Shown piece after piece: positions 1-7,963 of a stretch of 40,553 bases of DNA. A model generated the notes under the pieces. The model was not told the DNA's origin. It worked only from the letters and a program-made list of their open reading frames with translations, and searched no databases. Location: positions 1 through 40,553 of the IMG/VR virus record IMGVR_UViG_3300005663_000868; one strand, given 5' to 3'. A program made the translations under genes and the position numbers. Numbering within the stretch: the first letter of the stretch is position 1; each line of letters starts with the position of its first letter. The DNA comes from a virus.

Positions 1-362
1 GTGGCAGCTTCCTTCTCTCCTGGGATACGTGGCGGCATGCTGCCCACCGCTTGACACTTCCAACAGTATACCGACGCAGCCTGTCTCTCACCCTCGGATA
101 CTAAGTCCTCGAACATCAGCCCGCCTGTCCAGGTCAGGATTGTGTTGTCGTCTATATCATTAAGCAGGCCATCCGGCGCATCCATCTTCCCATTCTCGAT
201 CTGCAACCTAGTCCAAGATTTTCTCAGGCACATGAAGAGATCGGATGCATGCGTAGCATTGCGGGGGCCGGACGAGCCATAGCGATCCCTTACGCGGTCG
301 TTGAGGTATGCTGTGTACTCAGTATCTAACTCAATGGTGTAGTCGTCATCTGTCCAAGCCAT
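1..362 (-). CDS. Cas4/RecB-like PD-(D/E)XK nuclease, N-terminal part (runs off the window)
   Basis: The frame opens at an ATG at 362 and is still open at position 1, so about 120 N-terminal residues are present and the C-terminus is missing. Near residue 40 there is an ASDLFMCLRKSW segment, which resembles the S-x-L-x3-C-x-R start of Cas4-like exonucleases, where the Cys is the first iron-sulfur ligand. About 40 residues later comes TWTGGLMFEDLV, in the place of the RecB-type Gly/His motif but without a clear His. A CWKC pair follows. The catalytic D-ExK core would lie outside the window. The place beside a DinG-type helicase fits a 5' end-resection role in phage recombination. The start overlaps the preceding small gene by 17 bases. 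That it is a gene is likely; the nuclease family is inferred from a partial motif. Confidence 0.6.
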   Translation of the reverse strand, partial: MAWTDDDYTIELDTEYTAYLNDRVRDRYGSSGPRNATHASDLFMCLRKSWTRLQIENGKMDAPDGLLNDIDDNTILTWTGGLMFEDLVSEGERQAASVYCWKCQAVGSMPPRIPGEKEAA

Positions 363-453
363 CGTACTCCTTTTGATGGGTCTTACAGAGCTTGCCAAAT
401 CCTAGTACAATATTATGGCAGCCATATAGCGCACAGTAATAATATGTCTTCAT
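346..453 (-). CDS. 35-residue Cys/His protein, putative zinc finger
   Basis: A short gene with a strong ribosome site (GGGAGGAAGC directly before the ATG at 453). The product has Cys at residues 7, 11 and 23 and His at 12 and 26, ending LCKTHQKEY, which looks like a C-x4-CH ... C-x2-H zinc knuckle. Its 3' end overlaps the start of the nuclease gene, so the two are probably translationally coupled. No function can be assigned. It is one of many small Cys-rich proteins in this window. Confidence 0.6.
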   Translation of the reverse strand: MKTYYYCALYGCHNIVLGFGKLCKTHQKEYDGLDR

Positions 454-518
454 GCTTCCTCCCTAGAATCCTACGGTCGTAACAGAGGGGCCGTGATCAC
501 ACCGACCCCCCATCCCCG

Positions 519-731
519 TTAACCTACTTTCTGATAGGCTACAACCATAACTTTGTTAAGGCGGATCAAATATTGTTCCCTTACCTTAACTGTCGGATCA
601 TCCTTATACTTCTCTTGCATCTCTTCAAAAGTATCAGAATGTTCGTCCACGATATGCTCCTCAATGATGTTATGGCTATTCTTCCAGAAGTAGATTGAGA
701 AAACGAATCTTCCGGGCAGTCTTACCAACAT
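519..731 (-). CDS. Hypothetical protein, 70 aa
   Basis: A 70-residue product with a hydrophobic, aromatic N-terminal third (FVFSIYFW), an acidic middle and a basic end. It starts four bases after the preceding stop, with only a weak ribosome site, so it probably depends on readthrough from the upstream gene. I do not recognise it. The downstream gap (454-518) holds only the ribosome site of the next gene. Confidence 0.55.
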   Translation of the reverse strand: MLVRLPGRFVFSIYFWKNSHNIIEEHIVDEHSDTFEEMQEKYKDDPTVKVREQYLIRLNKVMVVAYQKVG

Positions 732-735
732 CCTA

Positions 736-1578
736 CTATGCTATTCCCATGACGCCGCTCTTGGCGTCAATTGTGATCGCCCCCTGTCCTTGAAGCTCCT
801 TCAGCAACTCCTGTGTAGCAATACCATTCAGGACCACAGGAAGGCGGACGTTCTGTGGAAGAGCTGCGATAATCCCTGCTACGTCATCAACCTTCTGCCC
901 AGCCAAGAGGTTAGGCAGTAGGTCAATAGCAGTCTGTTCGTCCAACAGCGTTACCGCTCCCTCACTTGAGGGAGGTACGCCCTCTGTACTACCGTCTGCG
1001 GGTACGTCCTCCTGCCTTGCCCGTGCCTGGAAGACTACCTTCTCCCCATCGAACGCGAACTCTGGTGGGAGTACACTTACGGGCTCAAGCACTCTACTTA
1101 TAGTAATCGTACCAACTGCTAGTTTTTGGTAGTAGTCAAACATCGCCTTCTTGCCTACTAATACAGAAGTCGGTTGAACAGTACCAAACACGTTTTTGTA
1201 CGCATTTGTTACACGCCATTCTTTCGGATAACGACTAGATATAGGAACAAGCCCACCACGTCCATCATTGACGTGGACATTAAACTTCTTCATATCAATT
1301 GCGTCGAAAGGACCTGACCCATAGAGAACATCTGTTTGCGCTCCGTCCAACTCGTGGCGAATTGCATCTAACCGCTTAACTTGGACATTCCACTGCGGCA
1401 AATCTTCGGTAATCTCTGGGCGGTACAAACTTTCCTTTCGATACCGCTCGTCTGCTAAACGAAATTCGCTTATGATAATTTCCCCTGGAAAAGTCTCTTT
1501 CGGGTCTTCCCAGGTTGCGGGGTCAATACTGATCCCCGGAAACGACGTGTCCAATCCTACTGGGTCTTGTTCTGGCAA
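736..1578 (-). CDS. Hypothetical protein of the recombination region, 280 aa
   Basis: The start is a TTG at 1578 with a good GGAGG site nine bases upstream. The N-terminal two thirds look like a beta-rich globular domain (for example QWNVQVKRLD near residue 62 and the segment at about 145-190). A Pro/Ser/Gly linker at about 195-207 leads to a small helical C-terminal domain rich in Leu and Ala. It lies between a Cas4-like nuclease and a helicase, where phages often carry single-strand binding or annealing proteins. I see no diagnostic motif, so that role is only a guess from position. Confidence 0.6.
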   Translation of the reverse strand: MPEQDPVGLDTSFPGISIDPATWEDPKETFPGEIIISEFRLADERYRKESLYRPEITEDLPQWNVQVKRLDAIRHELDGAQTDVLYGSGPFDAIDMKKFNVHVNDGRGGLVPISSRYPKEWRVTNAYKNVFGTVQPTSVLVGKKAMFDYYQKLAVGTITISRVLEPVSVLPPEFAFDGEKVVFQARARQEDVPADGSTEGVPPSSEGAVTLLDEQTAIDLLPNLLAGQKVDDVAGIIAALPQNVRLPVVLNGIATQELLKELQGQGAITIDAKSGVMGIA

Positions 1579-1626
1579 TTTAGTTTACCTCCATTAAGAT
1601 ATCTGGTTGATGTATGCAATTGTAGT

Positions 1627-1971
1627 CTATTGCTTAGAACCTCCTCCTTTCTTCTTGGTATTCTCCTCTGCTACTTGGTCTAATATCATTTTCGCAATCT
1701 CATGCAGCCAAAACTGTCGCTGCACATAGCTACTCTGTACTTCAATTGGGGGCAATGGCACCACAACACCCTTCGTGGGCGTCAAGGTAGACTTTCGCTC
1801 GTATGAAATACTGAGACCTAGTTGCGAACCGGTCTTTACAGGTCGAACAGTAAGAACTGAAACAACGTTCGTCATGGCCAGTACATCAGCCAGATCAGAC
1901 TTTAATAAGTCCGGCAAGAAGTCTAGAAAGGCAGACTCCTTCAACAGGGGCTTCTTATTAAATAGCCACAT
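1627..1971 (-). CDS. Hypothetical protein, 114 aa
   Basis: The start is the ATG at 1971 (MWLFNKK), one base after the helicase stop. The ribosome site AAGGAGAGAGG lies inside the end of the helicase gene. A longer in-frame start exists upstream but would overlap the helicase by almost 90 bases. The product has a hydrophobic N-terminal part, a beta-rich centre and a KKKGGGSKQ basic tail. Not recognised. The arrangement implies coupled translation with the helicase. Confidence 0.6.
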   Translation of the reverse strand: MWLFNKKPLLKESAFLDFLPDLLKSDLADVLAMTNVVSVLTVRPVKTGSQLGLSISYERKSTLTPTKGVVVPLPPIEVQSSYVQRQFWLHEIAKMILDQVAEENTKKKGGGSKQ

Positions 1972-1972
1972 T

Positions 1973-3637
1973 TTATCCTCTCTCCTTAAACCATTTGAAC
2001 ACTTCCCTGAAGTGCGTAGGTACATAGCCTCTCTGATACAAGGCATGAAAATTCCCATCTAGTATAAACGTCACCCCCTTATCATCCGGTGCCCTCACTG
2101 CCCGACCGCACGCTTGTATCACGGTGTTCAGCGCATCAGCATCATAGCTCTGCCGTCCGAACGGTACACCCGCTACGTGATAGTCCTTCCTTGCACGTAC
2201 TACGGGATCGGACAGGTCTGCATAGGGAACCTTGGCTATTACTTGGAAGCCTATCTCATAGGGGATGTCTACTCCTGTTGCGAGAGACGGGGAGAGAACG
2301 ATCATGGGCCGTCGATCAGTCTGTAAGATTTCGATCATGGTCTCCTTCCGTGCTGATCCCCCTTCTTGCGTCTGCATGATGTAGCGGATGAAAGGCTTAT
2401 CGGCATTTATCTCTTTCTCAAGCAACCTTACAAAGAGTTCTCTCGTTATACGGAACGATCCCGTATGTATGATCCCCTTCTTCCTCTGCAACCCGTCCTG
2501 CTCAGCAAGCCATGAGATGGCAGCCGCTAGGTGATCCCACCCCTCACTGTCCGTCTTCCTATTTACCTTCTCCACCGGCCAGTAAAAGACAGGACGGTTC
2601 TCTTTGGGAAAGTATGAGGGGACTTCTATGTGTACCCACTCATCATCCGGTAGCGCAAGTTTCCTTGCAAGAATCTTCGGGTCCCCTAGCGTAGCCGACA
2701 TGATGAGGGCCTGCTTGAAGGCGAAGAACAGGGTCTTCTGTGCTACAGCCCAGCCCCATACAGGCCGGATACGTATGAAATATTTATCCTCTATCACTAC
2801 CCAATCATCAGTGTCCGGCATATTGTTAAGCATGTTCACAGTATCCATGAAGGACTGGGCCGAACGGTAATCCTTCAGCACTGTACTAGAGGGAGAATGG
2901 TCACACTCCTTACAATGCACTGATGCGTGATCACATAACGCCTTCCCGCTTCGGGTCTGTAACCACCCTACTACCCGCATCCGTACATCCTTAGCCCATG
3001 TAACAAAGTCCTGTACGCTAGCATTATATCTGGGGGCATCGAACGTCTTCGCTGTCTGCCTATTCAGTGTCACAGTCACGGCGTCAATGATCGCCTGCTC
3101 AGCCAGGTCCCCCTCATCACATACGAGTAGGTCACGACGGAAGGGATTACGTGTCATCTTCCTAATCCCCTTCGCCCTTACTATCCTTGTAGCATACGCA
3201 TAGTTTAGTACAGCTTGTGGACTATCCGCTGCTGCATACAAGGCACGATAGTAGGAGCAGCCATCCGGCGCGGGGGCTATGTACTCGCAGTCTGCGCCCT
3301 GAGCACACGGAGCGTTCTCTGCTGTGGCATTGATAGCCTTTAGCTGGTCCAGCTCACACATATGGTTACTCCGCCCTGTAACTACCTTCGCCCAGTCCAT
3401 AGTCTTAAGGCACTGCTCCTGAAGCTGCTTTGTGTGTACAGTGTATACGGATTCCACACCCAGTAACCTCTGTACTGCGGAGGCGACAAGGGTCTTACCC
3501 GATCCTGTAGGCGCAGTGAGGAGCACATACTTGTACTCCTGAAAGGCAGTAAGGATCGCTTCTACTGTATCCCTCTGTCCTGGACGCCAGGCATCAAAAG
3601 GAAGACCGAGATCGCGTGGTGTTTCTGGTGTTTGCAT
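1973..3637 (-). CDS. DinG/XPD-family superfamily 2 DNA helicase with Fe-S cysteines
   Basis: Residues 41-49 are a Walker A motif (TAPTGSGKT) and 508-515 are motif VI (QACGRAVR), as in XPD/DinG helicases. Four cysteines at 94, 111, 117 and 127 lie between motifs Ia and II, exactly where this family carries its 4Fe-4S cluster. Motif II reads CDEGD (173-177) in place of DEAH. The length of 554 is shorter than bacterial DinG but usual for phage versions. The family unwinds DNA 5' to 3'; here it probably serves replication or recombination together with the adjacent Cas4-like nuclease. Its ATG shares one base with the stop of the previous gene (TAATG). Confidence 0.9.
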   Translation of the reverse strand: MQTPETPRDLGLPFDAWRPGQRDTVEAILTAFQEYKYVLLTAPTGSGKTLVASAVQRLLGVESVYTVHTKQLQEQCLKTMDWAKVVTGRSNHMCELDQLKAINATAENAPCAQGADCEYIAPAPDGCSYYRALYAAADSPQAVLNYAYATRIVRAKGIRKMTRNPFRRDLLVCDEGDLAEQAIIDAVTVTLNRQTAKTFDAPRYNASVQDFVTWAKDVRMRVVGWLQTRSGKALCDHASVHCKECDHSPSSTVLKDYRSAQSFMDTVNMLNNMPDTDDWVVIEDKYFIRIRPVWGWAVAQKTLFFAFKQALIMSATLGDPKILARKLALPDDEWVHIEVPSYFPKENRPVFYWPVEKVNRKTDSEGWDHLAAAISWLAEQDGLQRKKGIIHTGSFRITRELFVRLLEKEINADKPFIRYIMQTQEGGSARKETMIEILQTDRRPMIVLSPSLATGVDIPYEIGFQVIAKVPYADLSDPVVRARKDYHVAGVPFGRQSYDADALNTVIQACGRAVRAPDDKGVTFILDGNFHALYQRGYVPTHFREVFKWFKERG

Positions 3638-3894
3638 TACTTCGTAGTCAACTGCTTACCAACAATAGCACTACCCGCTTCGAGAAGTCCTAAGGTCTGC
3701 ACAATCCCCCCCTGCCCAGCCATCGCTAGAAGAATCTGCCCAGCATCGGTGATTGCGATAGCGATTACTGCCGTTGCCCGTGCTGTGGTTGCCTGTCCAC
3801 TGAATTCTCGCAACGCTTTGGTAACAGGTGTATCAAGGGGGATCGCCTGCTTCTTCAACGTATCAAGATTGGGAACGTTCTCATCGTCAGTCAT
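3637..3894 (-). CDS. Hypothetical protein, 85 aa
   Basis: A small protein with a polar, acidic N-terminus and an Ala/Ile/Gly-rich stretch (about residues 38-75) that could be an amphipathic or membrane-associated helix pair. It overlaps the previous gene by eight bases and the helicase by one base, so it is firmly part of the operon. Not recognised. Confidence 0.6.
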   Translation of the reverse strand: MTDDENVPNLDTLKKQAIPLDTPVTKALREFSGQATTARATAVIAIAITDAGQILLAMAGQGGIVQTLGLLEAGSAIVGKQLTTK

Positions 3895-4111
3895 TTAACC
3901 AATCCTTTGCCACTTGTATGCGACGATACTTTCGATCTAAAGTATTAATAAGGCGGTTATACCGTGACCACAGTTCTTGTACCTCCAACAGTGCTATCGA
4001 GTCCTTGTCCCTAACTGAAGCTAACAACGGTTTCCGAACATTACTATCGCGCTCAGCTCGCCAAGTGCGTAGTTCCTCAGGCGTCACGTCTACATCTAGA
4101 CTAGTATCCAC
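3887..4111 (-). CDS. Hypothetical helical protein, 74 aa
   Basis: Starts at a GTG (4111) with a strong GGAGG site upstream. The product is highly charged and predicted helical throughout (alternating Arg/Glu/Leu; for example residues 12-70), suggesting a short coiled coil. Ends overlapping the next gene by eight bases. Not recognised. Confidence 0.6.
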   Translation of the reverse strand: MDTSLDVDVTPEELRTWRAERDSNVRKPLLASVRDKDSIALLEVQELWSRYNRLINTLDRKYRRIQVAKDWLND

Positions 4112-4139
4112 ACTACCTACCTCCTACTCTAACCCTACC

Positions 4140-4451
4140 CTACTTCTCTTGGTCTGTCAAGTCTGTCAGCAACTCCTGGACAGCTAGCAGGACGACATCT
4201 ACGTCTTTCAGGTGTACGCGCTGGGCCTGTGCGTAGAGTCGGTTGTTCTCAGGTGTTGCTAGGCCGTGCTTAATATAGTCAGCAGCGTGGTGGTGCATGT
4301 TCCTGAGAGCCACTAACTCCCGCAACACCTGGGGCCAAAGACTGCCTAACTTGTCGCCAAGAACGCTGCAACCCTCATATCGGAGGGGGCTCAGCACCCC
4401 GTCTAGTGTCGCCACCACTGCCAGAAGTGTCTTAGTGTCTAATTCTCTCAT
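4140..4451 (-). CDS. Hypothetical helical protein, 103 aa
   Basis: I place the start at the ATG at 4451 because it overlaps the preceding stop as ATGA; a start 48 bases upstream would extend into the neighbour. The product is largely helical, with an HHH cluster near residue 55 (RNMHHHAADYI) and a C-terminal Asp/Glu-rich Leu helix. Not recognised. Confidence 0.6.
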   Translation of the reverse strand: MRELDTKTLLAVVATLDGVLSPLRYEGCSVLGDKLGSLWPQVLRELVALRNMHHHAADYIKHGLATPENNRLYAQAQRVHLKDVDVVLLAVQELLTDLTDQEK

Positions 4452-5098
4452 GTGCCTATATCCCTGCCTTTCCTCAATGACTCCCACGCATCCATCCACT
4501 TCTGCGCCATGATTGCATGTGGCGGATAGGGAGATGCGGGATCGTTATAGTTCGGGCTACCAGCTAACAGGCGTATCAGTGACCAGAAGGCAGACACATG
4601 CGCTGCCGATACCAGTACCCTCTTCTCCGCCTGAGTAGGCAGCTCATCAAGATACTCTGTAACACCTTTGAGGATATTAGATGCCGAATCAATATCCCCC
4701 ACGTCCTCGATGTTATTGATCACATCCCCCCATGTGCGGAACATCGACTCATACTCTTCCCGCTTGAGGTTACGCCTGTGTATCGCATCCATCTGCGACT
4801 CCCGCTTGAACCGATCAAATGGCCTAGAGGGGTTCGCGCTTATATAAGATACGATCAGGTGCTCTATCGCAAACCGTATCGCCCACTCCTCATCACGGTA
4901 GAACTGTTCCCGTACCATGCGATTCCACCCGCTGAGCGCCTCGTCTGTAAGGTGTGGCATCTCGATCCGTGACCGCTTGTGGTCCCGACGCTGATACTCC
5001 GGCATCCCAGATAGGGGTGGGCAATCCCACTGATTAGGATCACGGAACGGTATGAGGAATGCGGGGGGTACAGTGATGTCTTTGTCCTTCTCCTCCAC
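4448..5098 (-). CDS. Hypothetical protein, 216 aa
   Basis: A Pro-rich N-terminus (residues 1-50) is followed by a mostly helical, charged body. There is no signal peptide, membrane segment or catalytic motif that I can name. The stop overlaps the next start as ATGA, and the start is directly adjacent to the preceding stop. Function unknown. Confidence 0.65.
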   Translation of the reverse strand: MEEKDKDITVPPAFLIPFRDPNQWDCPPLSGMPEYQRRDHKRSRIEMPHLTDEALSGWNRMVREQFYRDEEWAIRFAIEHLIVSYISANPSRPFDRFKRESQMDAIHRRNLKREEYESMFRTWGDVINNIEDVGDIDSASNILKGVTEYLDELPTQAEKRVLVSAAHVSAFWSLIRLLAGSPNYNDPASPYPPHAIMAQKWMDAWESLRKGRDIGT

Positions 5099-5290
5099 CT
5101 ATCCCCCTAACAGCCTAACCATTAGCCAGAAACTTATCCCCGCAAACGTACCAGAGATACATCCTGCAATCACCCGCTCTGCTACGTCCTTCCAGTTTAT
5201 GTGTCCCCGCCAGCGGAACGGCCCTACGTAGTGCGCCTTCATATGGTCAGCTAAGTAGTCCCAGTAATCCTCTATTGTTGGTTCAACCAC
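5099..5290 (-). CDS. Small membrane protein, 63 aa
   Basis: A hydrophilic, aromatic N-terminal half (MVEPTIEDYWDYLADHMKAH) is followed by one clear membrane segment at about residues 38-60 (rich in Ile, Gly, Phe, Leu). With the charged part first, it is probably a type II anchored protein. It could act in the inner membrane as a holin-like or superinfection factor, but nothing specific supports either. It overlaps the preceding gene by eight bases. Confidence 0.6.
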   Translation of the reverse strand: MVEPTIEDYWDYLADHMKAHYVGPFRWRGHINWKDVAERVIAGCISGTFAGISFWLMVRLLGG

Positions 5291-5411
5291 CTACGCACCC
5301 TCCACATCCACAGTCCTTCCCATGCAGCGGCTTCAGTCCTGCCCAGAATGCTGCCAGCTCTACACACTTTATACACACACAATCTATGTCATGTGTTGGA
5401 CCTACGGGCAT
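5283..5411 (-). CDS. Cys-rich mini-protein, 42 aa
   Basis: The start is the ATG at 5411, one base after the upstream stop; a longer frame to 5522 exists but lies within the upstream gene. The product has seven cysteines/histidines in two clusters, DCVCIKC (residues 10-16) and DCGCGGC (33-39), consistent with binding one or two metal ions. Function unknown. Confidence 0.55.
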   Translation of the reverse strand: MPVGPTHDIDCVCIKCVELAAFWAGLKPLHGKDCGCGGCVGG

Positions 5412-5412
5412 T

Positions 5413-5907
5413 CTAACCTTTCTGTCGGGCAGCGCGTCGTCCTCTAGCGTTTCTGGTTTTCTTCTTCGTATCTTCGCTCGGCCTCTTACCTTTAGCCCTG
5501 TCTTCCGCCGCACGGTTGACATCTAGCCCGGCCTCCTTTACTTCCTTCCGCCCCTCTTCATAGAGGTAGGGGCGTGTGTTCTTGTTATACTCATGTGATT
5601 CCTTAGCAATGTCATCCCATACCTCAACTGCTTCATCGGTCTTCAGTCCTGCCGTGGACTTAGGATCGGGCGGGTTGGGGACATAGACCGTCTTCGTGAA
5701 CCCATCACCCTTGAAGGATACATACTGGTCACGGTAGACAGGTACACGCTTAGCTGGAAGGCCACAACAATGTAAGGTTACAGGGTAGTCGTCTCCCTCA
5801 AAGTCTGGGATACCACATACCGCTTGACAGGGTATAGTATCATCTTCGTACGAACCGACTGCTTCAAACATGTGCTCCTCAGAGCACTTGTAGTCATATC
5901 GAGGCAA
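5413..5907 (-). CDS. FmdB-like zinc ribbon protein
   Basis: I choose the TTG at 5907, which has an exceptional GGAGGGGGG site six bases upstream and gives the family-typical start (M)PRYDYKC. An ATG at 5997 would add 30 residues of antisense-looking sequence inside the HNH gene. The zinc ribbon spans about residues 2-55, with metal ligands C8, H12, C27, C31, C47 and C48, so the classic CxxC pairs are modified. The rest is a basic, charged tail ending in an Arg/Lys-rich stretch. FmdB-type ribbons are common small phage proteins of unclear role. The start overlaps the HNH gene by 14 bases. A second copy of the family's N-terminus lies at 6324-6386. Confidence 0.7.
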   Translation of the reverse strand: MPRYDYKCSEEHMFEAVGSYEDDTIPCQAVCGIPDFEGDDYPVTLHCCGLPAKRVPVYRDQYVSFKGDGFTKTVYVPNPPDPKSTAGLKTDEAVEVWDDIAKESHEYNKNTRPYLYEEGRKEVKEAGLDVNRAAEDRAKGKRPSEDTKKKTRNARGRRAARQKG

Positions 5908-6331
5908 GAGCTGCCCCCCTCCGCTCACGCTGACGAAGCGTTCTACATCGTTGGCAGTAGCGACGCCTACTAGTAAATCTGTCAAACGCGTGCCCACGCT
6001 GACACAGATCAGATGGGTACTTAATAAACCAATTGGAGGTACGGCCCTTACGTGCTGCGTCTTGCATGTTATCTTGATTAGTCCCTAGAAAGAGATGGCC
6101 TGGATTTGCACAGGGCGGATTGTCGCAATGGTGTAGCACAAAGAGCCCATCAGGGATCGATCCCACCAATAAACGATAGGCTAATCGGTGTGTATACTCA
6201 AGGTGCTTATTAACAGACATCTGCCCATAGCCCTTTCCACTACAGGCACGCACCCACGGCCAGCAATCGTTGGGATGGCCAATTTGGATACCATCAAAAA
6301 ATCTATCCACTACTGAACTTGCCCTAGACAT
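5894..6331 (-). CDS. HNH homing-type endonuclease
   Basis: Start chosen at the ATG at 6331 (MSRASSVVDRFF) with GAGG upstream. Residues 23-48 carry the CWPW ... GYGQM segment, and residues 48-97 the HNH core: HRLAYRL, then VLHHCDNPPCANPGHL (catalytic His pair 67-68, Cys 69 and 74, His 79) and GTNQDNMQDAARKGR. A C-terminal CQRGH ... RYCQRC may bind a second zinc. This pattern is typical of free-standing phage homing endonucleases. It is placed precisely between an 18-codon FmdB-like start and a full FmdB-like gene, so it looks like a selfish insertion. Confidence 0.9.
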   Translation of the reverse strand: MSRASSVVDRFFDGIQIGHPNDCWPWVRACSGKGYGQMSVNKHLEYTHRLAYRLLVGSIPDGLFVLHHCDNPPCANPGHLFLGTNQDNMQDAARKGRTSNWFIKYPSDLCQRGHAFDRFTSRRRYCQRCRTLRQRERRGAALASI

Positions 6332-6386
6332 ACTGTGCCTCGAAGGTGTGGCCTTCATCACATGTAAAATCATAACGGGGCATCAT
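6324..6386 (-). pseudogene. Stub of an FmdB-like zinc ribbon gene (20 codons, then stop)
   Basis: Behind an AGAGGTAC ribosome site two ATGs at 6386 and 6383 open a 20-residue reading frame, MMPRYDFTCDEGHTFEAQYV, followed by a TAG. It matches the first 17 residues of the complete FmdB-like protein encoded at 5907 (PRYDYKCSEEHMFEA) in 10 of 15 aligned positions. The HNH gene begins inside its end. It is either the remnant of the original gene start displaced by the HNH insertion or a duplicated N-terminus; it may still be translated and couple ribosomes into the HNH gene. Confidence 0.65.
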
Positions 6387-6478
6387 GTACCTCTATATAA
6401 ATAGCAGCCGAGCGTAAGCGTGTTGGACTATCGCTTAGTAATCCAATACCACACAACAGCAGTCATATCTAGGGATAA

Positions 6479-6646
6479 CTAATCTCCGTCCCACCAGGAG
6501 GGATCACGTGTAACAGCTAGCCTACTAAGTGCCGTCTTAAGCCCAGATGAAGGTGTTGATACTTGGTCCAGCATGTGGACTACAACATCAATGCGTTTTT
6601 GCATCTCTAGTAATCTACTCAACCGTACTGTAACTAGTGTTTCCAT
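6479..6646 (-). CDS. Hypothetical helical protein, 55 aa
   Basis: Starts at the ATG at 6646, which overlaps the preceding stop as TAATG and follows a GGAGGTGGGGG site. The product is helical with Leu/Val heptads in its first 35 residues and ends DPSWWDGD. Its initiation region is one of four related copies in this part of the operon. Function unknown. Confidence 0.6.
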   Translation of the reverse strand: METLVTVRLSRLLEMQKRIDVVVHMLDQVSTPSSGLKTALSRLAVTRDPSWWDGD

Positions 6647-6810
6647 TATAACCCCCACCTCCAAAGTGTATACATAACTCGCTTCCACCACGAGCTACCT
6701 TCATAAAGCCTTACCTCCCCACAAATACAGGGCGTGTAGAGGTGTGGTATATGATATCGCGTCAACTCGACGGACCAACTATGTCTGCCCAGCCCCGTCT
6801 CACACTTCAT
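6646..6810 (-). CDS. Hypothetical protein, 54 aa, with Cys cluster
   Basis: Start set at the ATG at 6810 because it sits in a copied initiation module (GGAGGTTGGGG, seven bases, ATGA) that also starts the next upstream gene. The product has C3 and a CICG motif near residue 34, with several aromatic residues. Its last residues LWRWGL are encoded by the ribosome site of the next gene. Not recognised. Confidence 0.55.
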   Translation of the reverse strand: MKCETGLGRHSWSVELTRYHIPHLYTPCICGEVRLYEGSSWWKRVMYTLWRWGL

Positions 6811-7277
6811 AATAGCCCCAACCTCCAAACTAAAATCACGCTAGGGAATGGTGCTGGACCGTCTTGTCCGCCGAACTTCAACCTCCCCTTAATAAACCGT
6901 GGCGTCAGTACGCCTTCAACATACTCGTGCCACCATTTGACATCAGTTGTAGCCTTCAGCAGGCCCACAACCAGTGCAGCATTACCGGCCTCTACCTCAT
7001 ATGCAGCCTTAGCGATCCAGTCCCCTACCCCTTTACCGTAAGGCGGATTCATAAAGACTTTCCCATCCCATACACGAGCGAGGCCGTCCATCCCAACTGA
7101 ACCATCGAAGAGTCTACCGCCCGCATCAAGGACTCGCTCAACTGTATACTGCCCTCGTGTTCCACACGGGTCTAGATCAAATCCATTGAACTCTGCCCAT
7201 AGTTCATCAAATAAATCACGAGGCGTCTCCCAGTCAGCTCCTTGTGATGGGAGTATGTACCCCCTATCCCCACTCAT
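6807..7277 (-). CDS. dam: Phage N6-adenine DNA methyltransferase
   Basis: A 156-residue protein of the phage N-6-adenine methyltransferase family (PF05869 type). The N-terminal WETP motif (residues 16-19), LDPCG (about 35-39, AdoMet site) and the catalytic NPPY (77-80) are all present. The family transfers a methyl group from S-adenosylmethionine to adenine N6 in a short target site, usually protecting phage DNA from restriction. The start (7277) overlaps the preceding stop as ATGA, and the final WRLGLL is read from the next gene's ribosome site. A second, diverged member is encoded at 19182-19628. Confidence 0.9.
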   Translation of the reverse strand: MSGDRGYILPSQGADWETPRDLFDELWAEFNGFDLDPCGTRGQYTVERVLDAGGRLFDGSVGMDGLARVWDGKVFMNPPYGKGVGDWIAKAAYEVEAGNAALVVGLLKATTDVKWWHEYVEGVLTPRFIKGRLKFGGQDGPAPFPSVILVWRLGLL

Positions 7278-7963
7278 AATAGCCCCAACCTCCATAGTTT
7301 GATGTGGTCCGCCGTCAGGTACAGGTGCGCCTTGATCCCATACCCCGCTGCCTGCACCTTACGCCAGAACCAGATGTCTTCCGTTCCTCGTAAGTGTCCT
7401 TCTTGGTCATGTTCCATATGGAACCAGGGCCTAGATACCATACCAAAAATAGGAGCCTCATCGTCTAACTTGGTCCCTGCTAGTTCCATAATATGGGTCC
7501 GGTCCTTCTGCCTTACATCAAACAAGCTACGAGGCAGCAAGGCACCTGACATCCCCGTCATATCTACATCAATGGTCCCCTGTCTCGCATACGTAACTGG
7601 AACAAACGGGTTCTCTGGTACTACAATTGTACTACCAGATTTTGTAGCATCATTATACGCCATCGGATGCGGCCTATTGCTCTCGTCCACTGCCATGCAG
7701 GGTGCAACATGGATGCTGTATGAGTCCTCCTCTGTCATGCCTAAGAGGGTTTCGATTGTCCCCGGTACAGGGATCACATCAAAGTCCACAATAAATAGAT
7801 AGTCATGTGATGTAGCAAGGAACCGTTCTGCCTGTACATTCCTCTGATGCTCTATGGTATACGGTCCCTTCACAATATCAACAGGGTACGGCTGCTCACA
7901 CATCCACTGTGCTGTCTCAGCATGGATGACTTCGCGGGTGATGCAGCTAATCAATACACTCAT
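7274..7963 (-). CDS. GT-A fold glycosyltransferase (family 2-like)
   Basis: Start at the ATG at 7963, overlapping the stop of the tiny membrane gene as ATGA. The 229-residue product has a Rossmann-like N-terminus, a metal-binding DFD at 60-62 within FIVDFDVIP, and the late motif GTEDIWFW at 193-200 with a His at 220, as in small GT-A transferases. It probably transfers a sugar from a nucleotide sugar to phage DNA, a virion protein or a host surface molecule; the acceptor cannot be read from the sequence. Being next to a DNA methyltransferase and polymerase makes DNA modification possible, but this is inference. Confidence 0.8.
   Translation of the reverse strand: MSVLISCITREVIHAETAQWMCEQPYPVDIVKGPYTIEHQRNVQAERFLATSHDYLFIVDFDVIPVPGTIETLLGMTEEDSYSIHVAPCMAVDESNRPHPMAYNDATKSGSTIVVPENPFVPVTYARQGTIDVDMTGMSGALLPRSLFDVRQKDRTHIMELAGTKLDDEAPIFGMVSRPWFHMEHDQEGHLRGTEDIWFWRKVQAAGYGIKAHLYLTADHIKLWRLGLL

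Noticed and set aside
454-518. 16-codon minus frame (MGGRCDHG...) between small genes
   Set aside because: Too short and without a proper ribosome site; the gap mainly carries the GGGAGGAAGC site of the next gene.
5908-5997. 30-residue N-terminal extension of the FmdB-like protein from an ATG at 5997
   Set aside because: It lies within the HNH gene, and the family start motif PRYDYKC follows directly after a TTG with a very strong ribosome site.
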